In this document: positions 34,021-44,469 of the stretch, one piece after another
How positions within the stretch are numbered: the first letter of the stretch is position 1
Layout: each line of letters begins with the position of its first letter
Source of the DNA: an uncultured Lentisphaerota bacterium
Lineage (GTDB): Bacteria; Verrucomicrobiota; Kiritimatiellia; RFP12; UBA1067
DNA: 57,685 nt
Direction: 5' to 3'
NCBI GenBank assembly: GCA_900321255.1
Contig: ONVK01000003.1
Span: forward strand, 1 to 57,685
Notes under the pieces: generated by a model
Seen by the model: only the letters and a program-made list of their open reading frames with translations
Databases searched by the model: none
What the model was told of the DNA's origin: nothing
Translations under genes and position numbers: made by a program

Positions 34021-34848
34021 ATGAAGAAACTTGTTGTTGTGGTTAAAGACATGAAGAAGTTCATTTTGAGTTGCCTGTGTGCTCTTGCGGCCGTTGTTCT
34101 TTCGGCCGATGAGATGGCGAAGAAGCCCGTTGCGGCGGTTTCCGTGGAGAAGCCAGCCGCTGCAGTCCCGGCGAAGGAGCCGATTCGCGTGGCGTGCGTT
34201 GGCGACAGCATCACGTATGGCCATGGCGCCTCTAATCGCGCGAAGACGAGCTATCCCGCTCAGCTCCAGACGCTCCTCGGCGACGAATGGTCCGTCGTCA
34301 ATTTCGGGCACAACGCGCGCACTGCGCTCGACGACGGCAAGGAATGGAACGGGAAGGGCGGCATGGGCTACCGCAAGTCGCCCGAGTTCGCGAAGGCGCT
34401 TGCGAGCAAGCCGGATATCGTTGTCTTCATGCTTGGGACGAACGACTCGAAGCCCGTCAACTGGGACGGCAAGTCGGACGACGTCAAGCGCGACTACGCG
34501 AAGCTTGTCGACGACTTTCTCGCCCTCGACCCCAAGCCCGTCGTCGTGATTGCAGCGTCGCCGTTCGTCAAAAAGGACTCGTTCTCTATCCGCGAGAGCG
34601 TCGTTGGCGGCGAGCTCGTCCCGTGGCAGCGAGAGTTTGCGTCAAAGCGCTCGCTGCCGCTCGTCGACGCATACGCCGTGACAAAGGCGGCCGCCGACAA
34701 GTCGTACATCGGCGACGGAGTGCATCCGAACGACGCTGGATACGGCGTCATCGCCGCGGCGTTCGCCGAGAAGCTGCGCGGGCTCCGCGGCGGATTGGAC
34801 GCGCGAGGCGGAGAAGCCCGGAATCTCAATGGAAAGGAACCAAAATGA
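34021..34848 (+). CDS. secreted SGNH/GDSL hydrolase
   Basis: ATG 34021 follows AAAAGGAG with seven bases between; ATG 34051 (MKKFILSCLCALAAVVLSAD) gives a more normal signal peptide and could be the true or second start. The mature part has an Ala/Lys/Pro linker, then the SGNH blocks: Ser in CVGDSITYGHG, Gly in NFGHN, Asn in LGTNDSKP, and Asp/His in DGVHPNDAGYG. It should be an exported esterase, possibly deacetylating or deacylating polysaccharide. The stop overlaps the second SGNH gene. The substrate is unknown. Confidence 0.82.
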   Translation: MKKLVVVVKDMKKFILSCLCALAAVVLSADEMAKKPVAAVSVEKPAAAVPAKEPIRVACVGDSITYGHGASNRAKTSYPAQLQTLLGDEWSVVNFGHNARTALDDGKEWNGKGGMGYRKSPEFAKALASKPDIVVFMLGTNDSKPVNWDGKSDDVKRDYAKLVDDFLALDPKPVVVIAASPFVKKDSFSIRESVVGGELVPWQREFASKRSLPLVDAYAVTKAAADKSYIGDGVHPNDAGYGVIAAAFAEKLRGLRGGLDARGGEARNLNGKEPK

Positions 34849-35855
34849 AGATTGCCACACTTGCCGCGGTCATGGCGGCTGCCTCGGCCGCATTCGGAGA
34901 ACTTGCCGTCAAGGACGGCGACACGCTTGCGTTCCTCGGCGACTCTATCACGCAGCAGGGGCAGGGCAGCCCCGACGGATACGTCAACCTCGTACTGCGC
35001 TCGCTCGCTCTCGAGGGTGTGTACGTCAATCCGGTGAAGGCCGGCATCAGCGGGAACAAGTCAAACGACATGCTGGCGCGGCTCGACAGGGACGTTCTCT
35101 CCCGGAAGCCGAAGGTGATGACCCTCTCGTGCGGCGTCAACGACGTGTGGCACCACGACTGGAACAAGGGCGTGTCGCTCGAGGACTACAAGAAGAACAT
35201 CTCGGCGATATTCGACAAGTGCGCTGCGTCGAACTGCCAGGTCGTCGTGCTGACGGCGACCATGTTCGAGAAGCCCGAGATGGAGAAGTTCAAGCACAAC
35301 GTCATGGTCGCGCCCTACAACGAATGGCTCCGCGAAGAGGCGAAGCGCCGCGGATACCCGGTCGCGGACCTCAACGCCGACATGTGGAAGGCGCATGCCG
35401 ACGATCCGTCGGTGAAGCTGACGCGCGACGGCGTGCACATGCTCCCCGAGGGCAACCGCCTGATGGCACGCGGCGTCCTGCGCGCGCTCGGCATGGCGGA
35501 GGAACGCGTCGCCTCTCTCGACTGGGAGAACTGGAAGCCTGTCTGGGTCCTCTGCCGCTTCGACCTGAAGCCCGACGCAGACAAGGCCGACTACCTTGCT
35601 AAGACGAAGTCCGTCTTGGCGGCGGTCCGCACCGAGCCCGGCTGCTGCGAGTACCGGCTCCTCGGCGACGCCGAGACCGACTGGGACAAGCCACAGCGCT
35701 TCGGCGACCGCACGCTCTGGATGCTCGAGAAGTGGCTCTCTGTCGGCGAGCTCAAAGCGCACCTTGCGACGCCCCACATGAAGAAGTTCGGCCCGTCGGT
35801 CGCCCCGATGCGCACGTCGTCCTCTTTCCATGTGCTTGAGGACGTGCTGCCTTAG
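34845..35855 (+). CDS. secreted SGNH hydrolase fused to an antibiotic-biosynthesis-monooxygenase domain
   Basis: ATG 34845 overlaps the previous stop with GGAAAGGA upstream. The 336-residue product has a signal peptide (MKIATLAAVMAAASAAFGE). An SGNH esterase domain follows, with FLGDSITQQGQG, SCGVNDVWHHDW and DGVHMLPEGNRLMARG. After residue about 230 comes a ferredoxin-like ABM/YgiN domain: VLCRFDLKPDADKADYLA, EPGCCEYRLLGDAE and LWMLEKWLSVGELKAHLATP-type text ending in HMKKFG. ABM domains oxidise quinols or bind heme or other ligands; as an exported fusion with an esterase the role is unclear. The ABM half may simply bind the aromatic product released by the esterase. Confidence 0.78.
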   Translation: MKIATLAAVMAAASAAFGELAVKDGDTLAFLGDSITQQGQGSPDGYVNLVLRSLALEGVYVNPVKAGISGNKSNDMLARLDRDVLSRKPKVMTLSCGVNDVWHHDWNKGVSLEDYKKNISAIFDKCAASNCQVVVLTATMFEKPEMEKFKHNVMVAPYNEWLREEAKRRGYPVADLNADMWKAHADDPSVKLTRDGVHMLPEGNRLMARGVLRALGMAEERVASLDWENWKPVWVLCRFDLKPDADKADYLAKTKSVLAAVRTEPGCCEYRLLGDAETDWDKPQRFGDRTLWMLEKWLSVGELKAHLATPHMKKFGPSVAPMRTSSSFHVLEDVLP

Positions 35856-35953
35856 TCTTCCCCATCCTCGGCCTCGAATTCTGATCAAGGCGATTTTCGG
35901 GCGATTCGCCTGCTTCCCCTTAAGAGGGGATGGTGGACGCTTCGGCCAAATGA

Positions 35954-36225
35954 TACAATGAGACCATGAAAAAGGGTCTCTTCCTTCTCGCTGCCATCGC
36001 GGCGATTGCCTTCTCTACTCTGTCCTGAAGCCGTGGATCGCCGAACATGCCCCCGGCCGCGTTCCGACGCTCCAGGCGGCATTCAGGAAATGGGCCGACG
36101 CGCAGATTGCAAACGGCGTTGCCGACAACTGGTACTACGAATGGGCGGGCTGGGGCACTCTGATGAAGCGTGACGCGTCCTTTGACTCTGCGGAACGTCT
36201 GGCCTTAGGCGCAATGAGCCGCTAA
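35954..36225 (+). pseudogene. frameshifted small exported-protein gene
   Basis: TACAAT at 35954-35959 lies six bases before ATG 35966, matching the leaderless pattern. The frame reads a signal-like MKKGLFLLAAIAAIAFSTLS and stops at TGA 36026-36028. In the overlapping frame with phase shifted by one base, a coherent sequence continues from about 36013 (YSVLKPWIAEHAPG...) to TAA 36225. It includes FRKWADAQIANG and NWYYEWAGWG. The codon use of this second part looks like real coding sequence. One base lost or gained near 36015 would join both parts into about 86 residues. A programmed shift is possible but no slippery heptamer is evident. The function is unknown. Confidence 0.6.
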
Positions 36226-36259
36226 TTTCCCCGGCGTTTTGCCGCGCGGCGCATGAATG

Positions 36260-36268
36260 TGGTATAAT
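36260..36268 (+). promoter_or_regulatory. TGGTATAAT promoter of prs
   Basis: Exact TGGTATAAT, hexamer at 36263-36268, followed by a leader of about 21 bases with AAAGGA before ATG 36297. Confidence 0.8.
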
Positions 36269-36296
36269 ATACCCAGACTTTGAAAGGAACAGCTTT

Positions 36297-37256
36297 ATGA
36301 ACAATGACTTCATGGTGTTCTCAGGCACGGCGAACCTGCCGCTCGCGGAGAAGGTTGCGAACTACCTCGGACGTCCGCTCGACAAGATCGACATCAAGCA
36401 CTTCCCCGACGGCGAGACGTTCTGCCAGGTGATCGACTCGGTGCGCGGGCGCGACGTGTTCGTGATCCAGTCGGGCTCGCCGGCCCCGAACGACGCATAC
36501 ATGGAGCTCTTCATCATCATGGACGCCCTGAAGCGCGGCTCCGCTGCGAGAATCACGGCGATTCTCCCGTACTACGGCTACGCGCGCCAGGACCGCAAGG
36601 ACCAGCCGCGCGTCCCGATCACCGCTCGCCTCATCGCGAACCTCCTGCAGAAGGCGGGTGCAGACCGCGTGATCGCCATGGACCTCCACGCGAACCAGAT
36701 CCAGGGCTTCTTCGACATTCCCCTCGACCACCTCAAGGCCGAGCCCGTGATCCTCAAGTACATCCGCGACCAGCACTGGGCGAGCCCCATCGTCGTAGCG
36801 CCCGACACCGGCGGGGCGAAGACGGCCTACGGCTACAGCCGCAAGCTGAAGTGCGGGCTCGCGATCGTCGCGAAGCAGCGCACGGGCGGAGACACCGTAG
36901 ACGCGTTTTCCGTCGTCGGCGACGTCAAGGGCCACGACGTCATCATGATCGACGACATGACCGCGACGGGCGGCACGCTTTCCGCCGCGGCGAAGATGTG
37001 CCGCGACAACGGCGCGAAGTCGGTGCATGCGTTCGTCTCGCACTTCCCGCTTACCGAGAAGGGCGTAGAGCGGCTTATGAAGGAGGTGCAGCTCGACGAG
37101 CTCGTCGTCACCGATTCGATTCCGCTCCGCGCGGGTTTCGACCCGGCGAAGCTTCCCTTCAAGCTCACGCAGCTCTCCGTCGCTCCGCTTATCGGCGAGG
37201 CCATACGCCGCACCCACCTGAACGAATCGATTAACGACCTCTTCAACCACGAGTGA
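36297..37256 (+). CDS. prs: ribose-phosphate pyrophosphokinase
   Basis: The 319-residue product matches class I PRPP synthetase. FPDGETFCQVIDSVRGRDVF, LPYYGYARQDRKDQPR (ATP-binding) and the signature AMDLHANQIQGFFDIPLDHL are present, with the PRPP loop IDDMTATGGTL near 217. It makes PRPP from ribose 5-phosphate and ATP for nucleotide, His and Trp synthesis. Length is normal. It has its own promoter and Shine-Dalgarno, and pth follows closely, so the two may be co-transcribed as in many bacteria. Confidence 0.96.
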   Translation: MNNDFMVFSGTANLPLAEKVANYLGRPLDKIDIKHFPDGETFCQVIDSVRGRDVFVIQSGSPAPNDAYMELFIIMDALKRGSAARITAILPYYGYARQDRKDQPRVPITARLIANLLQKAGADRVIAMDLHANQIQGFFDIPLDHLKAEPVILKYIRDQHWASPIVVAPDTGGAKTAYGYSRKLKCGLAIVAKQRTGGDTVDAFSVVGDVKGHDVIMIDDMTATGGTLSAAAKMCRDNGAKSVHAFVSHFPLTEKGVERLMKEVQLDELVVTDSIPLRAGFDPAKLPFKLTQLSVAPLIGEAIRRTHLNESINDLFNHE

Positions 37257-37280
37257 AGTTGAAGAGCTGAAAGGTTGGGC

Positions 37281-37859
37281 TTGAAGGTCGTAGTAGGCCT
37301 GGGAAATCCCGGTGCGCAGTATGCCAATACTCCGCATTCGGTCGGTTTCGAGGTCGTTGACCGCATCGCCGCCGAGTGCGGCGCGGTCTGGGAGGAGAAG
37401 CGGCAGTTCAAGTGCCTCATGGCGCGGGCGACCCTTGCGGGCCAGGCCGTCCTGCTTGTGAAGCCGCAGACCTACATGAACCTTTCGGGCGACTCGGTCG
37501 CGCCTGTCGTGAAGTACCACAACGCGACGGCGGCCGATCTTCTCGTGGTCCAGGACGACATCGATCTCGCGGTGGGGAAGCTCCGCATCCGCAAGGCGGG
37601 CTCATGCGGCGGACACAACGGGATACGAAACATCATAGAGCGGCTCGGCACGCAGGGGTTCGTGCGGATCAAGCTTGGCGTCGGCAAGGACAAGTCAAAC
37701 GTGGTGGGACACGTGCTCGGCAAGTTTGATCCCGAGTCGCGCGCAGTCATGGACCGCGTCGTTGAGGCGGCCGCGAAGGCGGCGGCAGCCGTCGTTTCGG
37801 AGGGGCCCGACAGGGCGATGAACGCATACAACGGATTTGATGCAAAAATCCCTGTGTAG
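37281..37859 (+). CDS. pth: peptidyl-tRNA hydrolase
   Basis: A TTG at 37281 is preferred as start: GAAAGG ends six bases upstream and the product begins (M)KVVVGLGNPG, the canonical Pth start. A TTG two codons earlier touches the Shine-Dalgarno. The 192-residue protein has NTPHSVGFEVVDRI with the catalytic His, KPQTYMNLSGDSV, DDIDLAVGKLRIRKAGSCGG and HNGIRNIIERLG. It recycles peptidyl-tRNAs released by drop-off. The next gene has its own TGGTATAAT promoter. No ATG exists near the start, so non-AUG initiation is likely real. Confidence 0.93.
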   Translation: MKVVVGLGNPGAQYANTPHSVGFEVVDRIAAECGAVWEEKRQFKCLMARATLAGQAVLLVKPQTYMNLSGDSVAPVVKYHNATAADLLVVQDDIDLAVGKLRIRKAGSCGGHNGIRNIIERLGTQGFVRIKLGVGKDKSNVVGHVLGKFDPESRAVMDRVVEAAAKAAAAVVSEGPDRAMNAYNGFDAKIPV

Positions 37860-37873
37860 AACTGAGCGGTTTT

Positions 37874-37882
37874 TGGTATAAT
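37874..37882 (+). promoter_or_regulatory. TGGTATAAT promoter of trpB2
   Basis: Exact TGGTATAAT behind TTTT, hexamer at 37877-37882. Its short leader carries AAGGAGAAG directly before the GTG start. Confidence 0.8.
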
Positions 37883-37902
37883 TATGTCTTAAGGAGAAGT
37901 TT

Positions 37903-39276
37903 GTGAACACGATTCCATATAAGACATATCTCGAAGAGAACGAGCTGCCTGAATGTTGGTACAACATGCGCGCGGACATGAAAAAGAAGCCCGCGCCGCT
38001 CCTCAACCCCGCGACTGGAGCGCCTTGCACGGCAGAGGACCTTTCGCACGTGTTCTGCGACGAACTTGTCGCGCAGGAGCTTGACGAGACAACGCCGCTT
38101 TTCAAGATACCGAAGTCGATCCGCGACTTCTACAGGATGTTCCGCCCTTCGCCGCTCGTGAGGGCGTACTTCCTCGAAGAGGCGCTTGGCACGCCGGCGA
38201 AGATATACTACAAGTTCGAGGGCAACAACACCTCCGGCTCCCACAAGCTCAACTCCGCCGTCGCGCAGGCGTACTATGCGAAGGCGCAGGGGCTCAAGGG
38301 CGTGACGACCGAGACGGGCGCGGGCCAGTGGGGAACGGCGCTTTCGATGGCGTGCGCGTTCTTCGGTCTCGACTGCCGCGTCTTCATGGTGAAGTGCTCC
38401 TACGAGCAGAAGCCGTTCCGCCGCGAGGTGATGCGCACGTACGGCGCGAGCGTCACGCCTTCGCCTTCGACGGAGACCGAAGTCGGCCGCCTCATCAACG
38501 CCGAGCATCCCGGCACGACCGGCTCGCTTGGCTGCGCGATCTCCGAGGCGGTGGAAGTGGCGGTCAAGACGCCCGGCTACCGCTATGTGCTCGGCTCGGT
38601 TCTCAACCAGGTGCTCCTTCACCAGTCGATCATCGGCCTCGAGGCGCGCGCGGCGTTCAGAAAGCTCGGCGTAAAGCCCGACGTGATCATCGGCTGCGCG
38701 GGCGGCGGCTCCAACCTCGGCGGCCTCATCGCGCCTTTCATGGGCGAGAAGCTGCGCGGCGAGGCAGACTACCGCATCGTCGCCGTCGAGCCGGCGAGCT
38801 GCCCGTCGTTTACGCGCGGCAAGTACGCCTACGACTACTGCGACACCGGGCGCATCTGCCCGCTTGCGAAGATGTACACGCTCGGCGCGGACTTCATCCC
38901 CTCGCCGAGCCACGCGGGAGGCCTAAGGTTCCACGGCATGAGCTCGACGCTCTCCGAGCTCTACGACCAGAAGCTCATGGAGGCGGTGAGCGTGAAGCAG
39001 ACCGACGTGTTCGCGGCCGCACAGCAGTTCGCGCGCACCGAGGGCATACTCCCCGCGCCGGAGTCGAGCCACGCGATACGCGCCGCGATCGACGAGGCGC
39101 TCAAGTGCAAGGCCGAGGGCAGGGAGGAGACGATCCTCTTCGGGCTCACCGGCACCGGATATTTCGACATGAAGGCCTACGAGGCGTTCAACGACGGAAC
39201 GTTGAGCGACTACGAGCCGACGGACGAAGACCTCGAGCGCAGCTTCGCAAAGCTGCCGAAGGTCGTGGCAAGGTAA
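37903..39276 (+). CDS. trpB2: TrpB2-type tryptophan synthase beta chain-like protein
   Basis: GTG 37903 follows AAGGAGAAGTTT. The 457-residue length and the N-terminal block YNMRADMKKKPAPLLNP are typical of TrpB2, the longer branch of tryptophan synthase beta subunits. The PLP Lys is K115 in GSHKLNSAVAQ, and the phosphate loop is CAGGGSNLGGL. ETGAGQWGTALSMAC and SSTLSELYDQKL also match. It joins indole and serine (or an analogue such as phosphoserine) to make tryptophan. No trpA or other trp gene is adjacent. TrpB2 often acts without TrpA, as an indole-salvage or alternative enzyme. Confidence 0.92.
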   Translation: MNTIPYKTYLEENELPECWYNMRADMKKKPAPLLNPATGAPCTAEDLSHVFCDELVAQELDETTPLFKIPKSIRDFYRMFRPSPLVRAYFLEEALGTPAKIYYKFEGNNTSGSHKLNSAVAQAYYAKAQGLKGVTTETGAGQWGTALSMACAFFGLDCRVFMVKCSYEQKPFRREVMRTYGASVTPSPSTETEVGRLINAEHPGTTGSLGCAISEAVEVAVKTPGYRYVLGSVLNQVLLHQSIIGLEARAAFRKLGVKPDVIIGCAGGGSNLGGLIAPFMGEKLRGEADYRIVAVEPASCPSFTRGKYAYDYCDTGRICPLAKMYTLGADFIPSPSHAGGLRFHGMSSTLSELYDQKLMEAVSVKQTDVFAAAQQFARTEGILPAPESSHAIRAAIDEALKCKAEGREETILFGLTGTGYFDMKAYEAFNDGTLSDYEPTDEDLERSFAKLPKVVAR

Positions 39277-39298
39277 TTTAATCCCAAGGAAAAAGACT

Positions 39299-40695
<1,397 letters not shown>

Positions 40696-40696
<1 letters not shown>

Positions 40697-41634
40697 TGGC
40701 CAAGCTCTCCCAGCCCTCCTACATGAAGTGGCTGCCGCCGAAGACGACGGCGACCATTTCGCGCTGCGAGTTCTTCGGGCGCACGATGAAGTCCGGTTTC
40801 ATCTCCGGGCGCCACCGTTCGCCGAAGAAGGGCAATTCCGTCGAATTCGCGGAGCACCGCCAGTACATGCCGGGCGACGATTTGAGAACGCTCGACTGGA
40901 AGGTGCTCGGACGCAAGGATCGTCTCTACATCCGCCAGTACGAGGAAGAGACCAACCTCCGCACGACGATTCTCCTTGACTGCTCGGGGTCGATGGCCTA
41001 CGGCGGCGACGCGGCGGCGGAGCTCGACGGGAAGAAGCTCACCAAGTTCGACTACGCGCGCTATCTCGCGGCCGGCATCACCTACATGTTCTCCGGCCAG
41101 CAGGACGCCGTCGGTCTCGTCACTTTCGACACGAAGATACGCGAGTACCTCCCGGCGAAGTCGTCTGCGTCGCAGACACGGCGCATACTCGAGTTCCTCG
41201 ACAAGTCGAAGCCGGGCGGCGAGACCGACCCCGCGCCGGTAATCAACGACATCGCCGAGCGCATCCCGTCGCGCGGCCTCGTCGTGGTGATATCCGACCT
41301 CTTCACGCAGGACGCCGACGCGCTTGTCAAGGCGCTGCACCACTTCACGTTCCGGAAGCACGAGATCGTCGTCCTCCACGTGATGGCCGAGGAGGAGCTC
41401 ACCTTCGGCTTCGACGGACACGTGCACTTCGAGAACCTCGAGGGGCCCGACGAGATGATGATCGACGCGAAGTCGATCAGGGCGAGCTACCTCGAGCAGG
41501 TCAACGCCTTTCTCAAGAAGATCGGCGACGGCGTCAGGAAGACGGGCGCGGACTACGCGCCGATGAACACGAAGATCCCGTTCGACAAGGCGCTCGTCGA
41601 GTACCTGTCGCGCAGGCGGAGCGGGGGGAGGTAG
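40696..41634 (+). CDS. DUF58 VWA-like protein of the MoxR operon
   Basis: ATG 40696 overlaps the preceding TGA; the longer frame from 40516 lies inside the MoxR gene. The 312-residue soluble protein shows the DUF58 core YMPGDDLRTLDWKVLGRKDRL followed by YIRQYEEETN. A VWA-type MIDAS follows, with D-C-S-G-S near 95 (LLDCSGSM), a Thr in GLVTFDT and an Asp in VISDLFTQDAD. DUF58 proteins are partners or clients of MoxR ATPases in nearly all bacteria that have them. There is no membrane anchor, so this one is cytoplasmic and may recruit MoxR to the membrane proteins encoded next. Confidence 0.9.
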
Positions 41635-41637
41635 GCC

Positions 41638-44469
41638 ATGCAGTTCATAAACATGGCGATGCTCTTCGCGCTCGCGGCCGTCGCGATACCGATCATCATC
41701 CAGATCTTCACCCGCAAGAACGCGCGGAAGATCCAGTGGGGCGCGTGGCTGTTCCTCGACAAGACGATGAAGAAGCGCAAGAGGAAGGTGCTTCTCGAGG
41801 ACATCCTCCTCCTCGCGAGCCGCTGCCTCGCCGTCGGTCTTCTCGCGCTCGCGTTCGCGCGTCCGTTCGTTAGGCCCGATTCCCCGGTTCCGTGGGCCGT
41901 CACCATGCCCGTGATGCTCCTCTCGATAGTGGCGATCGGCATCTCCTTCGCGCTCTGGCGCTATCCGAAGCACCGGCTCATCATGATGGCGCTCGGCATC
42001 CTGCTCTTCGTCCTCTCCATCGCGACAATCGTGTTCGAGCGCCAGCTCAACCTCAAGCGCTTCGGCCTCGGAGCGACAAAGGACGTCGTCCTCATAATCG
42101 ACGGCTCTGCGTCGATGTCGATCGTCAACGACGGGAAGACCAACTTCGAGCGCGCTGTCGAGGAGGCGAAGAAGTACGTCGAGAACGCGCCTCGCAACAC
42201 GTCTTTCGCAGTGATCATCGGCGGCCCCGTGCCTCAGGTGATGAACCCGGTGCCGATCGCCGACAAGCGCGTGATACTCTCGACGCTCGACCGCCTCTAC
42301 ATCGCGAACGGCACGATGCAGATAGCGGGCAACCTGACCGCGGCGGCCGTGACGCTTGCGCAGGGCCACAACGCCGTCAAGCAGATCGTGATAGTCGGCG
42401 ACGGCCAGACGGTCGGCTGGCAGCTCGAGGACAAGGAGCGCTGGAAGACGATCGGGCGCGTGTTCTCCTCCCTCAAGACCCAGCCGATCGTGACATGGCG
42501 CACGCTCCCGCTTCCGACGTCGATAAGGAACCTTGCCGTCGGGTCGGTCCGCCCGTCGCGCGACATCGTGGGCACAGACCGCGACGTGAACCTTCAGGTG
42601 ACTGTCGTGAACGCCGGCACCGAGGCGGTCACGCCGAAGAACGTGTCCCTCACCGTCGAGGGCGAGGTCAAGAAGGCGCACGACCTTCGCCAGCTCGAAC
42701 CGGGCGAGGAGCAGACGTTCACCTTCACCCACCGGTTCGCGAAGGCGGGCGGGGCGATAGTCTCGGCGAAGGTTGAGTCGGGCGACGATCTGCCAGCGGA
42801 CGACGTCTACAAGTACGCGATGCCCGTCCTCGACAGCCTGCGCGTCCTTCTCGTCGACGGCAACGCGGGCGCGCCGCTGATGAAGCGCTCCGCGACCTTT
42901 ACCGGCCTTGCGCTCAGGCCAGAGATGGCGGCGCTCACAGGCGAGTCGCAGACGAGGGAGTTCCTCCTTGAGACCGTCGTTGAGGACGTCACGACCGCAG
43001 GCCAGCGGCGCAACTTCGGCGGCTTCTCGGCTGTTATACTTGCGGGCGTGCGGCGCCTTTCCGGCGAGACCAGAGACGCGCTCGCGCGGTTCGTCTCGGT
43101 GGGAGGCGGGCTTCTCGTCATGCCTGCGCCCGGGCTCGACGGAAAGTTCTTCGACGAGTGGACGGCCGACGGACGCAAGGTGATGCCGGCTCCGTTCGGC
43201 GCCTGGCGCAGGAACGAGTCTGCGCTTGACCCGAACGCCTTCCGCGAGATGTTCCTGCGCTTCCGCACGGGCACCGACCTCGGCACGGCGACGCCAGAGC
43301 GCATCGTCGAGTTCAGCGAGGGCTGGTCGTCCAACGCGGTCGTGACGGCGAAGCTGGCCGACGGCACGCCGTTCGTCGTGGCGCATACTCTGGGGCGCGG
43401 CATGGTCGTCGAGACGGCGGCCCTCTTCGACACGGCGTCTGGCCTCGTCTCGAAGCGCGGGTTCGTGCCGATGGTGCATGAGCTCGTCTATTCGCTCGCG
43501 CGACCCGCGTCCGTCTCGCTCGACGTCCGTCCGGCCGAGGGGCTGACGCTTCTCGTCGCAAGCGGGGCCTCGGGCGCCGAAATAGCCGGAGAACAGGGCC
43601 TCATGGGATACTATTTCCCAAAGCTCGGCTGCCTCGGCAAGCCGGTCACGCGCATGGAGAGCAAGATCGCCTTCAACTGGGGCGGGGGAGGCCCGCTGCC
43701 GGACTTCCCGGGGGACAACTGGTCGGCGCGCTGGCGCGGCGTCATCAGAGTGCCCGAGAGCGGCAGCTACAAAATCTGGTGGGACGTGGACGACCGCTTC
43801 TGGCTGAAGATCGGAGGCAAGGAGGTCGGCAACAAGACGTACGTCAGGTTTGAGAAGGACAAGCCATACGCCTTCGAGGGGAAGTTCGAGGAAGACGGCG
43901 GCGGCGCCTATGTCACGCTCAAATGGCAGAAGCCGGACGGCAAGCGCGAGGAGCAGATACCGGCTTCTGTATTCTCCATGAGCGCGGCCGGCGTCGAGGG
44001 CGCTGGCGATATCGTGGAGATGACGGATCCGCACGGCGAGACGTTCTACGCCGAGATGTTCCAGGGCGCCGAAGGCCTTTTCCTCAGGATTACTCGAAGC
44101 GTCATCCCCGGCGTCTACGCCGTCAACGCGGTCCCCGAAACGCTCAGGGACTCTTGCCGCGGTGTGATGGACCAGGAAGGGCGCATACGGTTCACGGTTT
44201 CGTCGGGCGTCGAGGAGTCGACCATGACGGCGATCACGCAGAACGAACTCTCGGATCTCTGCAACTACGTCCAGATATCCCAGGCGATAAAGGATGAGGA
44301 CGTCATAAAGGCCATAGGAGGGCAGAGCTTCGGCAAGGAGGTGTGGCGCATCCTCGCGTTCGTGGCGTTCCTCTTCCTCGTCACTGAGCCCGCGATCGCG
44401 CGCTGGATAGCGATCAACCGCCGCACGGGCGACATCATCGACACGGAGGGTTCATGGATCAGAACGTAA
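41638..44469 (+). CDS. BatA-like membrane VWA protein with an inserted PA14 domain
   Basis: This 943-residue protein begins with the BatA/aerotolerance N-terminal block: FALAAVAIPIIIQIF, then WGAWLFLDKTMKKRKRK. Further membrane segments occur near 60-80, 85-100 and 115-133. A VWA domain follows with MIDAS D-G-S-A-S near 152. Ig-like and glutamine-amidotransferase-like regions come next. From about 655 to 780 a PA14 domain is recognisable: GLMGYYFPKLG, FNWGGGGPLPDF, WRGVIRVPESGSYKIWWDVD and DRFWLKIGGKEV. PA14 domains bind carbohydrate outside the cell, implying that this part faces the periplasm. A final membrane helix is near 907-925. Its gene lies between DUF58 and a second VWA gene, which it overlaps by 16 bases. 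Confidence 0.85.
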   Translation: MQFINMAMLFALAAVAIPIIIQIFTRKNARKIQWGAWLFLDKTMKKRKRKVLLEDILLLASRCLAVGLLALAFARPFVRPDSPVPWAVTMPVMLLSIVAIGISFALWRYPKHRLIMMALGILLFVLSIATIVFERQLNLKRFGLGATKDVVLIIDGSASMSIVNDGKTNFERAVEEAKKYVENAPRNTSFAVIIGGPVPQVMNPVPIADKRVILSTLDRLYIANGTMQIAGNLTAAAVTLAQGHNAVKQIVIVGDGQTVGWQLEDKERWKTIGRVFSSLKTQPIVTWRTLPLPTSIRNLAVGSVRPSRDIVGTDRDVNLQVTVVNAGTEAVTPKNVSLTVEGEVKKAHDLRQLEPGEEQTFTFTHRFAKAGGAIVSAKVESGDDLPADDVYKYAMPVLDSLRVLLVDGNAGAPLMKRSATFTGLALRPEMAALTGESQTREFLLETVVEDVTTAGQRRNFGGFSAVILAGVRRLSGETRDALARFVSVGGGLLVMPAPGLDGKFFDEWTADGRKVMPAPFGAWRRNESALDPNAFREMFLRFRTGTDLGTATPERIVEFSEGWSSNAVVTAKLADGTPFVVAHTLGRGMVVETAALFDTASGLVSKRGFVPMVHELVYSLARPASVSLDVRPAEGLTLLVASGASGAEIAGEQGLMGYYFPKLGCLGKPVTRMESKIAFNWGGGGPLPDFPGDNWSARWRGVIRVPESGSYKIWWDVDDRFWLKIGGKEVGNKTYVRFEKDKPYAFEGKFEEDGGGAYVTLKWQKPDGKREEQIPASVFSMSAAGVEGAGDIVEMTDPHGETFYAEMFQGAEGLFLRITRSVIPGVYAVNAVPETLRDSCRGVMDQEGRIRFTVSSGVEESTMTAITQNELSDLCNYVQISQAIKDEDVIKAIGGQSFGKEVWRILAFVAFLFLVTEPAIARWIAINRRTGDIIDTEGSWIRT

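Larger units (their letters stand above)
35856..36296 (+). other. 441-base stretch without an intact gene
   Basis: The first part contains GC-rich inverted repeats: AGGCGA (35888-35893) with TCGCCT, and TCCCCT (35915-35920) with AGGGGA (35925-35930) around a TAAG loop. No T tract follows, so termination is uncertain. A frameshifted small gene occupies 35966-36225. GCCGCGCGGC at 36241-36250 is a palindrome just before the prs promoter. Confidence 0.6.

Noticed and set aside
35888..35930. Inverted repeats after the SGNH-ABM gene as a terminator
   Set aside because: The stems are only about six bases and no T tract follows, so termination is not supported.
36026..36028. TGA read as selenocysteine in the small gene at 35966
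   Set aside because: Continuing in the same frame after TGA gives Arg/Pro/Ser-rich text without coding character; the coherent text is in another phase, so a frameshift explains it better.
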